Of a stretch of DNA of 9,224 bases, positions 1 to 6,076 are shown piece after piece. Numbering within the stretch: the first letter of the stretch is position 1; each line of letters starts with the position of its first letter. Source of the stretch: Candidatus Enterousia merdequi (GTDB lineage Bacteria; Pseudomonadota; Alphaproteobacteria; Rs-D84). The translations under genes and the position numbers were made by a program. The stretch lies in NCBI GenBank assembly GCA_018065345.1, contig JAGHTM010000038.1, positions 1 to 9,224 on the forward strand. Direction: 5' to 3'. The notes under the pieces were generated by a model. That model was given only the letters and a program-made list of their open reading frames with translations. It did not search any database and was not told the origin of the DNA.

Positions 1-432
1 GTTGTTAAATCTGTATCTACGTCTGCTTCAAAAGATACCAATACAAACAGTGCTAATACAAATGACGCACGTATATCTCTTGGAAAATATTTGAAAAGTA
101 CAAATGTGGTAAGACAAAATGCAGAACAAGCAGCGTACGAAGATGCGCATATGACTGCAAATGATATGCTTATTTTACGCGATAAAGTAGAAACTGCACA
201 AAATGATTTAGATGGTATGAAACAAGATATGCAAGGTCATATTGAAAATCAAGATGTGCATGTGACAACAGGAGATAAAGAAAACTGGAATGCTAAACAG
301 GATGCTTTAGAAGCAGGGGAAGGTGTAGTAATAGAAAAAAATGAAGAAGGGTTTAATGTAATAAGTTCTGTTATGAAAATACCTGTGGGTTCAGAAACAG
401 CACCACGAACAGCGCCTATATGGATTGAATAA
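1..432 (+). CDS. C-terminal part of a phage-tail/fibre-like or surface protein (5' truncated by window edge)
   Basis: The reading frame is open from base 1 to a TAA at 430-432, giving 143 residues with no stop, so this is the C-terminus of a longer protein whose start lies outside the window. A TTG at 91 is in frame but has no ribosome-binding site and is unlikely to be the start. Residues 1-25 are Ser/Thr/Asn-rich. Residues 30-80 are polar, probably helical or coiled-coil. They contain HIENQDVHVTTGDKENWNAK, which resembles the 'HVT..EK..WN.KQ' element common in phage tail-fibre and baseplate-associated proteins. The sequence after it (GEGVVIEKNEEGFNVIS) resembles the short beta segments found near the C-terminus of such fibres. 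The protein ends IWIE, just before a strong terminator. The family assignment rests on motif resemblance only. A cellular surface adhesin built from the same repeats is an equally good reading. No other phage structural gene is visible. Confidence 0.6.
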   Translation, partial: VVKSVSTSASKDTNTNSANTNDARISLGKYLKSTNVVRQNAEQAAYEDAHMTANDMLILRDKVETAQNDLDGMKQDMQGHIENQDVHVTTGDKENWNAKQDALEAGEGVVIEKNEEGFNVISSVMKIPVGSETAPRTAPIWIE

Positions 433-458
433 AAAATCGGCAATATGCCGATTTTTTT
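431..458. terminator. Bidirectional intrinsic terminator between convergent genes
   Basis: The arms AAAAAATCGGCA (431-442) and TGCCGATTTTTT (446-457) form a perfect 12-bp stem around a 3-nt loop. There is a T-run on the plus strand and an A-run that becomes a T-run on the minus strand. The hairpin overlaps the stop codons of both convergent genes (TAA at 430-432 on plus; complement of 457-459 on minus), so it can serve both transcripts. Confidence 0.9.
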
Positions 459-1029
459 ATACTAATGTAATTATCAATAAACCAAGTAGGGCAAAAATAA
501 TAGCACCAAGTATTAGTTGCCATGAATATTTTTTTACAATTGTATTTGCTTGTTCTTGGAAACGCCAAAGTAAAAATGCTATCAATCCAAAACGACCAGT
601 TCTGAATATTGCGGAAACGCCCAAAAATAACATGATATTATAATCTAAGAAACCAGCACATATTGCTAGTAATTTATACGGTATAGGTGTTATGGCTGTT
701 GCAATTATTATTAAAATACCATATTTAGTAAATAAAGTTTTTGTCAGTTCAAATTTTTCTAAACTTGCAAAATGTTCAATAAGCCAAATTCCAACAGTGT
801 CAAATAACCAATACCCAATTAAATATGCAATTGCACCACCGATGATAGAACCAAGTGCAGCAGCAATAGTTATAGGAACTGCGCGTTTTTTGTTTGCGAT
901 GATAGCAGGTGTCATAAAAACTTCTGGTGGAATAAATAAAAATATAGATTCAAATACGGTCATTATAAAAACGACCCATGAATACCATGGTTTTTCAGAT
1001 TTTTCTAATATCTTGGATACAAGTTTCAT
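457..1029 (-). CDS. YqaA-family inner membrane protein (DedA/VTT superfamily)
   Basis: This is a 190-residue integral membrane protein that matches the YqaA branch of the DedA/VTT superfamily. Several hydrophobic segments are visible, at about residues 17-35, 49-75, 103-112, 118-140 and 171-190. Family-type motifs are ESxFxFIPPE (res. 27-36), GSIIGGAIAYLIGY (60-73), TPIPYK (114-119) and FRTGRF (142-147). DedA-type proteins are linked to lipid (undecaprenyl phosphate or phospholipid) translocation and membrane homeostasis; YqaA itself has no firmly assigned substrate, so the exact role is unknown. The length is normal for the family. The start is the ATG at 1027-1029. There is no Shine-Dalgarno sequence before it, but a promoter ends seven bases upstream, which suggests a leaderless mRNA. 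The gene is transcribed divergently from rbfA and ends in a terminator shared with its convergent neighbour. Confidence 0.88.
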   Translation of the reverse strand: MKLVSKILEKSEKPWYSWVVFIMTVFESIFLFIPPEVFMTPAIIANKKRAVPITIAAALGSIIGGAIAYLIGYWLFDTVGIWLIEHFASLEKFELTKTLFTKYGILIIIATAITPIPYKLLAICAGFLDYNIMLFLGVSAIFRTGRFGLIAFLLWRFQEQANTIVKKYSWQLILGAIIFALLGLLIITLV

Positions 1030-1035
1030 GATGCT

Positions 1036-1064
1036 ATCATAAAATAATCAAGTTTTTTGTTCAA
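1036..1064 (-). promoter_or_regulatory. Sigma-70 type promoter for the YqaA-family gene
   Basis: On the minus strand, TTGAAC (complement of 1059-1064) and TATGAT (complement of 1036-1041) are separated by exactly 17 bp. The start point expected 7 nt past the -10 box is base 1029, which is the A of the ATG. Confidence 0.65.
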
Positions 1065-1081
1065 GTAATATAATAATTTTC

Positions 1082-1110
1082 TTGTTTTTTTATATATACC
1101 AGTGTATTAT
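1082..1110 (+). promoter_or_regulatory. Sigma-70 type promoter for rbfA-lepA
   Basis: TTGTTT (1082-1087) and TATTAT (1105-1110) are spaced 17 bp apart. The predicted transcription start is near 1117, giving a leader of about 29 nt with the ribosome-binding site AAGGGA at 1134-1139. The promoter is back to back with the minus-strand promoter of the YqaA-family gene. Confidence 0.6.
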
Positions 1111-1145
1111 TGCCGCAAATATGTGTCGTGCTAAAGGGATAATTT

Positions 1146-1496
1146 ATGATAAAAAAACAAGTAAATTCTAATAGAAGTGAAAAAATTGCAAGCAAAGTAC
1201 AAACTTTGGTGGCAGAAATTTTACAACATGATTTCTTTGATGATGATTTAATCAAAGGTGTTTCTTTGGTCGGTGCTGAAGCACATGGTGGTATGCAATT
1301 TGTTAAATTATTTTTTTATGCACGTGAAAAACAGGAAGCAACACAAAAACGTCTTGATGAAATAACTAAAATGGTTCGATTCGCTTTGGCACAAAAAATA
1401 GATCAAAAATATGTTCCAGAAATTCGATTTGTTTATGATGATACTTTGGAACGTGCAGACAGAATAGAAGAATTATTAAATAATATTGATAAATAG
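1146..1496 (+). CDS. rbfA: 30S ribosome-binding factor A (RbfA)
   Basis: RbfA is a small KH-like protein that binds the immature 30S subunit and aids late 16S rRNA maturation, including handling of the 5' helix; it is important for cold adaptation in E. coli. At 116 residues this copy has the normal short length. Recognisable parts are the N-terminal SEKIASKVQTLVAEIL helix (res. 11-26), the central strand VKLFFYA, and the signature region from KYVPEIRFVYDDTLE into the helix RIEELLNNI at the C-terminus. The ATG at 1146 follows AAGGGA with 6-nt spacing. The stop is TAG, unlike the TAA used by the other complete genes here. lepA starts 18 bp downstream, so the two are almost certainly co-transcribed. 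They make a coherent translation and ribosome-assembly unit, although rbfA more often sits next to infB or truB. Confidence 0.92.
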   Translation: MIKKQVNSNRSEKIASKVQTLVAEILQHDFFDDDLIKGVSLVGAEAHGGMQFVKLFFYAREKQEATQKRLDEITKMVRFALAQKIDQKYVPEIRFVYDDTLERADRIEELLNNIDK

Positions 1497-1504
1497 TAAT
1501 TGGT

Positions 1505-1514
1505 GAGGAAAGGA
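1505..1514 (+). promoter_or_regulatory. Ribosome-binding site that fixes the lepA start
   Basis: The purine run GAGGAAAGGA lies directly before the ATG at 1515. In-frame TTG (1500) and GTG (1503) codons sit upstream of or overlapping this run and would make it part of the coding region, so they are not credible starts. Confidence 0.8.
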
Positions 1515-3308
1515 ATGAAACAAAGCCATATAAGAAATTTCTCAATTGTAGCACACATTGACCATGGTAAATCAACTTTGTCAGACAGGTTGATTGAATA
1601 TACTGGTGGTCTTGAATCTCGTGAAATGAAAGAACAGATTCTTGATTCTATGGATATTGAACGTGAACGTGGAATTACAATCAAAGCACAAACAGTGCGT
1701 TTGAATTATACTGCTAAAAATGGCGAAACTTACCAATTAAATTTAATGGATACCCCAGGCCATGTTGATTTTTCTTATGAGGTATCACGAAGTTTGGCTG
1801 CATGTGAAGGTGCGATAGTTTTGGTAGATGCAACCCAAGGAGTTCAAGCACAAACATTGGCAAATTCTTATCTTGCGCTGGATAACGATTTGGAAATGTT
1901 GCCTGTATTAAACAAGATAGATTTGCCATCAAGTGATGTTGAGGGGACGCGTGAACAAATTGCAGATGTTATTGGTATGGATGCATCAGATGCTTTATGT
2001 GTTTCTGGAAAAACAGGGGCAGGGGTTCCAGAATTATTAGAAGAAATTGTTAATAAATTGCCTGCACCAAATGGTGATGAAAATGCACCGACTCGTGCTT
2101 TGTTGGTTGATTCTTGGTACGATTCGTATCTTGGGGTTGTTGTTTTGGTTCGTGTTGTTGACGGCAAATTGCAACGTAATCAAAAAATAAAATTTGTTGC
2201 CACAGGTGCAGAATATGTTATTGAAAAAATTGGATATTTTACACCAAAAATGGAAAATACAGACTGTTTAAATACTGGCGAAATAGGTTTTATTATTACA
2301 GGTATGAAAACAATTCATGATTGTAAAGTAGGGGATACTATTTGTGATGCAAAAAATGAAGTTGAAATGTTGCCTGGGTTTAAACCATCTGTTCCAGTAG
2401 TGTTTTCGTCTTTCTTTCCTGTAGAAGCAAATGATTATCCAGATTTACGTGAAGGTGCTGAAAAATTAGCATTAAATGATGCTTCGTTTGTATTCACAAC
2501 AGAAAAATCTTCGGCGCTTGGGTTTGGATTACGTTGTGGTTTCCTTGGGTTATTACATATGGAAATCATAAGCGAAAGATTGAATCGTGAATTTAATTTA
2601 TCTTTGATAAACACTGTTCCAAGTGTGTTATATAAAATTCATTTGCGAGATGGTTCTACCATAGATTTGGAAAACCCTGCAGATATGCCAGATATAACAC
2701 GTATAGAATCTATAGAAGAACCATGGGTTCGTGCAACAATAATGATGCCAGATAAATATCTTGGGGCAATAATGGAATTGTGTGCTTCTCGTCGTGGTGT
2801 TCAAGAAAATATTTCTTATGTTGGTAATCGTGCGGTGTTAGTATATCAATTACCTTTGTCTGAAATAGTGTTTGATTTTTATGACAGGGTTAAATCTTTA
2901 TCGTCTGGATATGCATCTTTTGATTATGTTTTATATGATTATCGTATTTCTGATTTGGTAAAAGTTTCTATATTGGTCAATGATGAAAATGTAGAACCTT
3001 TATCTTTTTTATGTCATCGTTCTGCTGCAGAAAAACGTGGACGTCAAATTGTTGAAAAGTTAAAAGATTTAATACCTCGTCATCAATTCAAAATACCATT
3101 ACAGGCAGCTATTGGTGGCAAGATAATCGCACGTGAAACGATTGCAGCATACCGTAAAGATGTTACCGCAAAATGTTATGGTGGTGATATTACACGTAAA
3201 AGAAAATTACTGGAAAAGCAGAAAGAAGGTAAAAAACGTTTGCGTACTTTTGGAAATGTAGAAATACCTCAAACTGCTTTTATAAATGCGTTAAAGGTTA
3301 GTGATTAA
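1515..3308 (+). CDS. lepA: Elongation factor 4 (LepA), translational GTPase
   Basis: LepA/EF-4 is a ribosome-binding GTPase related to EF-G, implicated in back-translocation or recovery of stalled ribosomes and in 30S biogenesis. This copy has 597 residues, close to the roughly 600 usual for the family, and appears complete. GTPase motifs are all present: G1 AHIDHGKS (res. 13-20), G2 RGIT (52-55), G3 DTPGH (79-83), G4 NKID (133-136) and G5 SGKTG (164-168). Later family blocks follow, including SSALGFGLRCGFLGLLHMEI in the middle domain and the LepA-specific C-terminal block CYGGDITRKRKLLEKQKEGK, which distinguishes it from EF-G, BipA and TetM. The start is set by the purine-rich ribosome-binding site just upstream. 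It follows rbfA by 18 bp, and the integrase-like gene begins 14 bp after its stop, so all three probably share one transcript. Confidence 0.97.
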   Translation: MKQSHIRNFSIVAHIDHGKSTLSDRLIEYTGGLESREMKEQILDSMDIERERGITIKAQTVRLNYTAKNGETYQLNLMDTPGHVDFSYEVSRSLAACEGAIVLVDATQGVQAQTLANSYLALDNDLEMLPVLNKIDLPSSDVEGTREQIADVIGMDASDALCVSGKTGAGVPELLEEIVNKLPAPNGDENAPTRALLVDSWYDSYLGVVVLVRVVDGKLQRNQKIKFVATGAEYVIEKIGYFTPKMENTDCLNTGEIGFIITGMKTIHDCKVGDTICDAKNEVEMLPGFKPSVPVVFSSFFPVEANDYPDLREGAEKLALNDASFVFTTEKSSALGFGLRCGFLGLLHMEIISERLNREFNLSLINTVPSVLYKIHLRDGSTIDLENPADMPDITRIESIEEPWVRATIMMPDKYLGAIMELCASRRGVQENISYVGNRAVLVYQLPLSEIVFDFYDRVKSLSSGYASFDYVLYDYRISDLVKVSILVNDENVEPLSFLCHRSAAEKRGRQIVEKLKDLIPRHQFKIPLQAAIGGKIIARETIAAYRKDVTAKCYGGDITRKRKLLEKQKEGKKRLRTFGNVEIPQTAFINALKVSD

Positions 3309-3322
3309 AAAAAGGCTTTATT

Positions 3323-4321
3323 ATGGCACATCAATTTTTCTTTAATCCATATATACTTGATAGTCTTCCTGCACCTCAGGTTGGTTTTGATGTTGTCCAA
3401 GATTTATCAGAACCAAGATTGCGTATGTACATAACACAACGTGGTGTAAAAAGTTTCTTTGTTCGTAAACGTATAAATGGTCGCGACAAACGTATTATTA
3501 TTGGAAAATATCCTGATGTAGATATAGAAACGGCTCGTGAGAAAGTTAATGAAGTATTAGACGAGGCAACAAAAAAAATACCAACTAAAAGAAAAAAAAT
3601 TTCTTTTACAAATTTTATAGATTTATATCTTAAACAAAAAGTTCGTCGTGGTGAAGATTCTTTGAATAAATTAAAACGCGCGATAAAATTACATTTTAAA
3701 GATTTATTAGATAAAAATATTCAAGATATAACAGATAAAGACTTGAAAAAAACACTGGATAACATAGATGGGCGTGCAATGGCTGCGCGTATGCAAGAAT
3801 TATTACAAAGTATTTTTAATTATGCTGTTGAGATGGGGTATGTTAAAAATAATCCAACTGAAAATATTGAACGCATAAGTGTTATAAGACGGCAAAGAAA
3901 ATTAAACAAGTTTGATTTGCAAAAATTATTTTCTGTAATAAAAAAAGAAAAAGATATAAATATGCGTTCGGCATTTTTGATGTTGATTTATGGATTTGCT
4001 CCAAAAACAAAAATATTCAAAATGCGCTGGGAAGATTTAGATTTTAATCATGATTTATGGTTAGATATGCCTTTGTCTGGTCGTGCTGTTTTGTTATTAC
4101 AAGATTTACCTCAAGATTGTGAGTGGGTGTTTATGGGACGAGGAAAATTCCATTTAACAGATCCTCGTGTTGCATGGAAACGTGTTGTGACTAAAGCTGG
4201 AATACCAGATGTGACAATGGATGATGTACATAAATTTTTAATGCGTGCATTAGTTTGGAACCCAGATAAAGATAATCTTCGTGATAATATGAACGATTTG
4301 TTATCTGATTTGTTCGCATAA
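3323..4321 (+). CDS. Tyrosine-recombinase-like protein with degenerate catalytic domain (domesticated or decaying integrase)
   Basis: This 332-residue protein is built like a phage or island integrase. An Arm/DUF4102-type DNA-binding region (about res. 20-80: RLRMYITQRGVKSFFVRKRI, GKYPDVDIETARE) is followed by a SAM-like core-binding domain (about 93-185, with NYAVEMGYVKNNPTENI) and a catalytic-domain remnant (190-332). The remnant keeps structural positions such as MRWEDLDF (234-241) but not the chemistry. The box I arginine is replaced (FAPKTK, 225-230). The segment that would carry the beta-hairpin lysine seems deleted between about 248 and 250. HxxR reads DxxH (300-303), and no C-terminal tyrosine nucleophile is present. 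The frame is uninterrupted and the base composition matches neighbouring genes. The gene starts 14 bp after lepA, with only a weak AAAGGC before its ATG. Recombination activity is very unlikely; DNA binding is an inference. Confidence 0.82.
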   Translation: MAHQFFFNPYILDSLPAPQVGFDVVQDLSEPRLRMYITQRGVKSFFVRKRINGRDKRIIIGKYPDVDIETAREKVNEVLDEATKKIPTKRKKISFTNFIDLYLKQKVRRGEDSLNKLKRAIKLHFKDLLDKNIQDITDKDLKKTLDNIDGRAMAARMQELLQSIFNYAVEMGYVKNNPTENIERISVIRRQRKLNKFDLQKLFSVIKKEKDINMRSAFLMLIYGFAPKTKIFKMRWEDLDFNHDLWLDMPLSGRAVLLLQDLPQDCEWVFMGRGKFHLTDPRVAWKRVVTKAGIPDVTMDDVHKFLMRALVWNPDKDNLRDNMNDLLSDLFA

Positions 4322-4328
4322 TATACTT

Positions 4329-4357
4329 TTGTATAAAAGTCAATAGTTTGTTATAAT
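4329..4357 (+). promoter_or_regulatory. Possible upstream (second) promoter for acpP
   Basis: TTGTAT (4329-4334) and TATAAT (4352-4357) are spaced 17 bp apart, upstream of the stronger acpP promoter. The TATAAT lies in a 10-bp tandem repeat, so the match could partly be an effect of AT-rich repeats. Confidence 0.35.
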
Positions 4358-4366
4358 TTGTTATAA
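4347..4366 (+). repeat. Perfect tandem 10-bp repeat containing TATAA
   Basis: TTTGTTATAA occurs twice without a gap (4347-4356 and 4357-4366), followed by TT. It lies five bases before the -35 box of the acpP promoter. It may be an operator, an upstream AT-rich promoter element, or a simple slippage duplication. Confidence 0.7.
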
Positions 4367-4370
4367 TTCC

Positions 4371-4399
4371 TTGACACATTGTTTATAAAATGATATTTT
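4371..4399 (+). promoter_or_regulatory. Main acpP promoter with extended -10
   Basis: A perfect -35 box, TTGACA (4371-4376), is followed after 17 bp by TATTTT (4394-4399), preceded by TGA to give an extended -10. The predicted start is near 4406 and the leader is about 54 nt, long enough to hold the small hairpin CCGTG-GTAA-CATGG (4413-4426). Confidence 0.75.
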
Positions 4400-4436
4400 G
4401 TAAAGAAAGGCGCCGTGGTAACATGGGCTTACAAGA

Positions 4437-4458
4437 TTAACCAAAACAAAGGATAAAA
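4437..4458 (+). promoter_or_regulatory. acpP ribosome-binding block, nearly identical to that of the outer membrane protein gene
   Basis: The 22-bp block starts TTAACC and ends AAAGGATAAAA, with the AAAGGA Shine-Dalgarno at 4448-4453 and the ATG at 4460. It matches the block at 8270-8291 at 20 of 22 positions, with the same distance to the start codon. Confidence 0.75.
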
Positions 4459-4459
4459 A

Positions 4460-4693
4460 ATGTCTACTTTTGAAAAAGTTAAAAAAATTGTATGTGATAA
4501 ATTGGGTGTTGATGAATCTAAAGTTACAGAATCTGCTTCTTTCGTAAATGACTTGGGTGCTGATTCTTTGGATGTAGTAGAATTTGTTATGGAAGTTGAA
4601 AAAGAATTCAAAATTTCAATTCCTGATGAAGAAGCAACAAAATTGGTAACTGTTGGCGATGCTGTTAAATACATCGAAGCAAATGCAAAATAA
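4460..4693 (+). CDS. acpP: Acyl carrier protein
   Basis: ACP carries growing acyl chains on a 4'-phosphopantetheine arm during type II fatty-acid synthesis, and it also supplies acyl groups for lipid A and phospholipids in the cytoplasm. The 77-residue length is typical. The attachment serine is Ser36 in the invariant DLGADSLDVVE motif (res. 31-41). The rest of the four-helix fold is recognisable, from FEKVKKIVCDKLGVD at the N-terminus to VGDAVKYIEA at the C-terminus. The protein is strongly acidic, as expected for ACP. The gene has its own strong promoter, a good ribosome-binding site and a terminator immediately after it, consistent with high and separately controlled expression. fabF follows, as in most proteobacteria. 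Confidence 0.97.
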   Translation: MSTFEKVKKIVCDKLGVDESKVTESASFVNDLGADSLDVVEFVMEVEKEFKISIPDEEATKLVTVGDAVKYIEANAK

Positions 4694-4716
4694 TTTTATT
4701 GCTTTTAATGTTATTC

Positions 4717-4744
4717 AAATGTCGCCTTTTTGGCGACATTTTTT
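4717..4744 (+). terminator. Intrinsic terminator after acpP
   Basis: The arms AAATGTCGCC (4717-4726) and GGCGACATTT (4732-4741) form a perfect 10-bp stem with a TTTTT loop, ending in a six-T run at 4739-4744. It separates acpP from the fabF promoter, which starts six bases later. Confidence 0.92.
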
Positions 4745-4749
4745 ATGTG

Positions 4750-4778
4750 TTGATTTGGAAAATATTTTATTGTATGAT
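4750..4778 (+). promoter_or_regulatory. Sigma-70 type promoter for fabF
   Basis: TTGATT (4750-4755) and TATGAT (4773-4778) are spaced 17 bp apart. The start expected near 4785 gives a leader of about 28 nt that contains the fabF ribosome-binding site. Confidence 0.65.
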
Positions 4779-4798
4779 TTGCCCAGTAAATAAAGAAG

Positions 4799-4806
4799 AA
4801 AGGGGA
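4799..4806 (+). promoter_or_regulatory. Ribosome-binding site that fixes the fabF start
   Basis: AAAGGGGA ends six bases before the ATG at 4813, where the conserved MKKVVITGMG begins. The frame is open back to 4699, but that would put the acpP terminator and the fabF promoter inside the coding region. Confidence 0.85.
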
Positions 4807-4812
4807 ATTTTT

Positions 4813-6063
4813 ATGAAAAAAGTTGTTATCACTGGTATGGGTATAGTGTCTCCTGTTGGAACTGGAATAGATTATGCTTGGAAGAATATCTTAAATGGTA
4901 AAAGTGGTATTAGCAAAATCACAGATTTTGATACAGAAGGTATATCTTCTAAAATTGCTGGTGTCCCACATCGTGGAAATGAAGATGGAGATTTTAATCC
5001 GGATACAGTTATTGAACCACGTGAACAACGTAAAATGGATAATACAATTATTTATGGTTTGGTTGCTGCAGAAGAAGCAATTAAAGATGCTGGTTTGAAT
5101 GATTATAATGGTGATAAAGAACGTGTTGGTGTTTCTGTTGGAAGTGGTATCGGTGGTTTATCAACAATTGCTGCAACTAATAAAGATGTTGTGGAAAATG
5201 GTCCACGTTTTGTAAGTCCTTTCTTTGTTCCAAAAAGTATTATAAATATGACTTCTGGATACATTTCAATTAAATATGGTTTTGCTGGACCAAATATTTC
5301 TATGGCAACTGCGTGTGCTACTGGTTCTCATTCTATTGGTGAAGCAGCAGAAATCATTAAACGTGGTGATGCTGATATTATGGTATGTGGTGGAACAGAA
5401 GCGGCTGTATGTCAACTTGGAATGATAGGCTTTTCAGCAATGCGTGCTTTAAGTACAAGAAATGATGAACCAGAACAGGCCTCCCGTCCATGGGATGTTG
5501 ATCGTGACGGTTTTGTTATGGGTGAAGGTGCTGGTATTTTGGTTTTAGAAGAATATGAACATGCAATTAAACGTGGTGCAAAAATATATGCAGAAGTTGC
5601 TGGTTTTGGAATGAGCGCGGATGCACATCATATTACAGCACCTGCACCAGAAGGTGTTGGTGGAAAACGTGCTATGATGATTGCGTTAGATAAAGCAGGC
5701 TTGAAACCAGAAGATGTTGATTATATAAATGCACATGGAACATCAACAGGTCTTGGTGATGTTGGTGAATTGATTGCGGTCAAAGAATTATTTGGAAATG
5801 GAAAAACATGTATGTCTTCTACAAAGTCTATGACAGGACATTTGTTAGGGGCAGCTGGTGCAATAGAAGCAATATTCTGTGCTTTGGCAATTCGTGATAA
5901 TATTGTGCCACCAACAATCAATTTGGAAAATCCTATTGAGGAAGTTGGAGATTTTAATCTAGTTCCAAATAAGGCGCAAAAACGTTCTGTTGATGTAGCT
6001 TTAAGTAATTCGTTTGGTTTTGGGGGGACAAACGCCAGTTTAATTTTAAAACGAGTTAAATAA
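4813..6063 (+). CDS. fabF: 3-oxoacyl-[acyl-carrier-protein] synthase II (FabF)
   Basis: FabF (KAS II) condenses malonyl-ACP with an acyl-ACP to extend fatty-acid chains in the cytoplasm. The 416-residue protein has the complete thiolase fold with the Cys-His-His triad. The nucleophile Cys168 lies in SMATACATGSHS, His308 in NAHGTSTG, and His343 in KSMTGHLLGAAGA. Glycine-rich SNSFGFGGTNASL (398-410) completes the active-site loops. The N-terminal region FNPD..IEPREQRKMDN follows the pattern seen in alphaproteobacterial FabF proteins. One small deviation is HGTSTG where HGTSTP is usual; the triad is unaffected. fabF has its own promoter after the acpP terminator. The next gene starts 13 bp beyond the stop, so fabF is probably co-transcribed with it and possibly with the tRNA. 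Confidence 0.97.
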   Translation: MKKVVITGMGIVSPVGTGIDYAWKNILNGKSGISKITDFDTEGISSKIAGVPHRGNEDGDFNPDTVIEPREQRKMDNTIIYGLVAAEEAIKDAGLNDYNGDKERVGVSVGSGIGGLSTIAATNKDVVENGPRFVSPFFVPKSIINMTSGYISIKYGFAGPNISMATACATGSHSIGEAAEIIKRGDADIMVCGGTEAAVCQLGMIGFSAMRALSTRNDEPEQASRPWDVDRDGFVMGEGAGILVLEEYEHAIKRGAKIYAEVAGFGMSADAHHITAPAPEGVGGKRAMMIALDKAGLKPEDVDYINAHGTSTGLGDVGELIAVKELFGNGKTCMSSTKSMTGHLLGAAGAIEAIFCALAIRDNIVPPTINLENPIEEVGDFNLVPNKAQKRSVDVALSNSFGFGGTNASLILKRVK

Positions 6064-6076
6064 AGGTGTAAAATAA

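Noticed and set aside
692..1042. Plus-strand open frame opposite the YqaA-family gene
   Set aside because: It is antisense to a clearly conserved membrane protein gene, has no ribosome-binding site, and its composition is that of a shadow frame.
1500..1514. In-frame TTG/GTG extension of lepA by up to five codons
   Set aside because: The added codons consist of the ribosome-binding site itself, and the LepA N-terminus begins naturally at the ATG at 1515.
4321..4340. Terminator after the integrase-like gene (ACTTTT/AAAAGT)
   Set aside because: The 6-bp stem has only one G-C pair and no T-run follows it, so it is too weak to call.
4699..4812. Upstream extension of fabF by 38 codons from a TTG
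   Set aside because: It would translate the acpP terminator, the fabF promoter and the ribosome-binding site. The family start MKKVVITGMG is at 4813.
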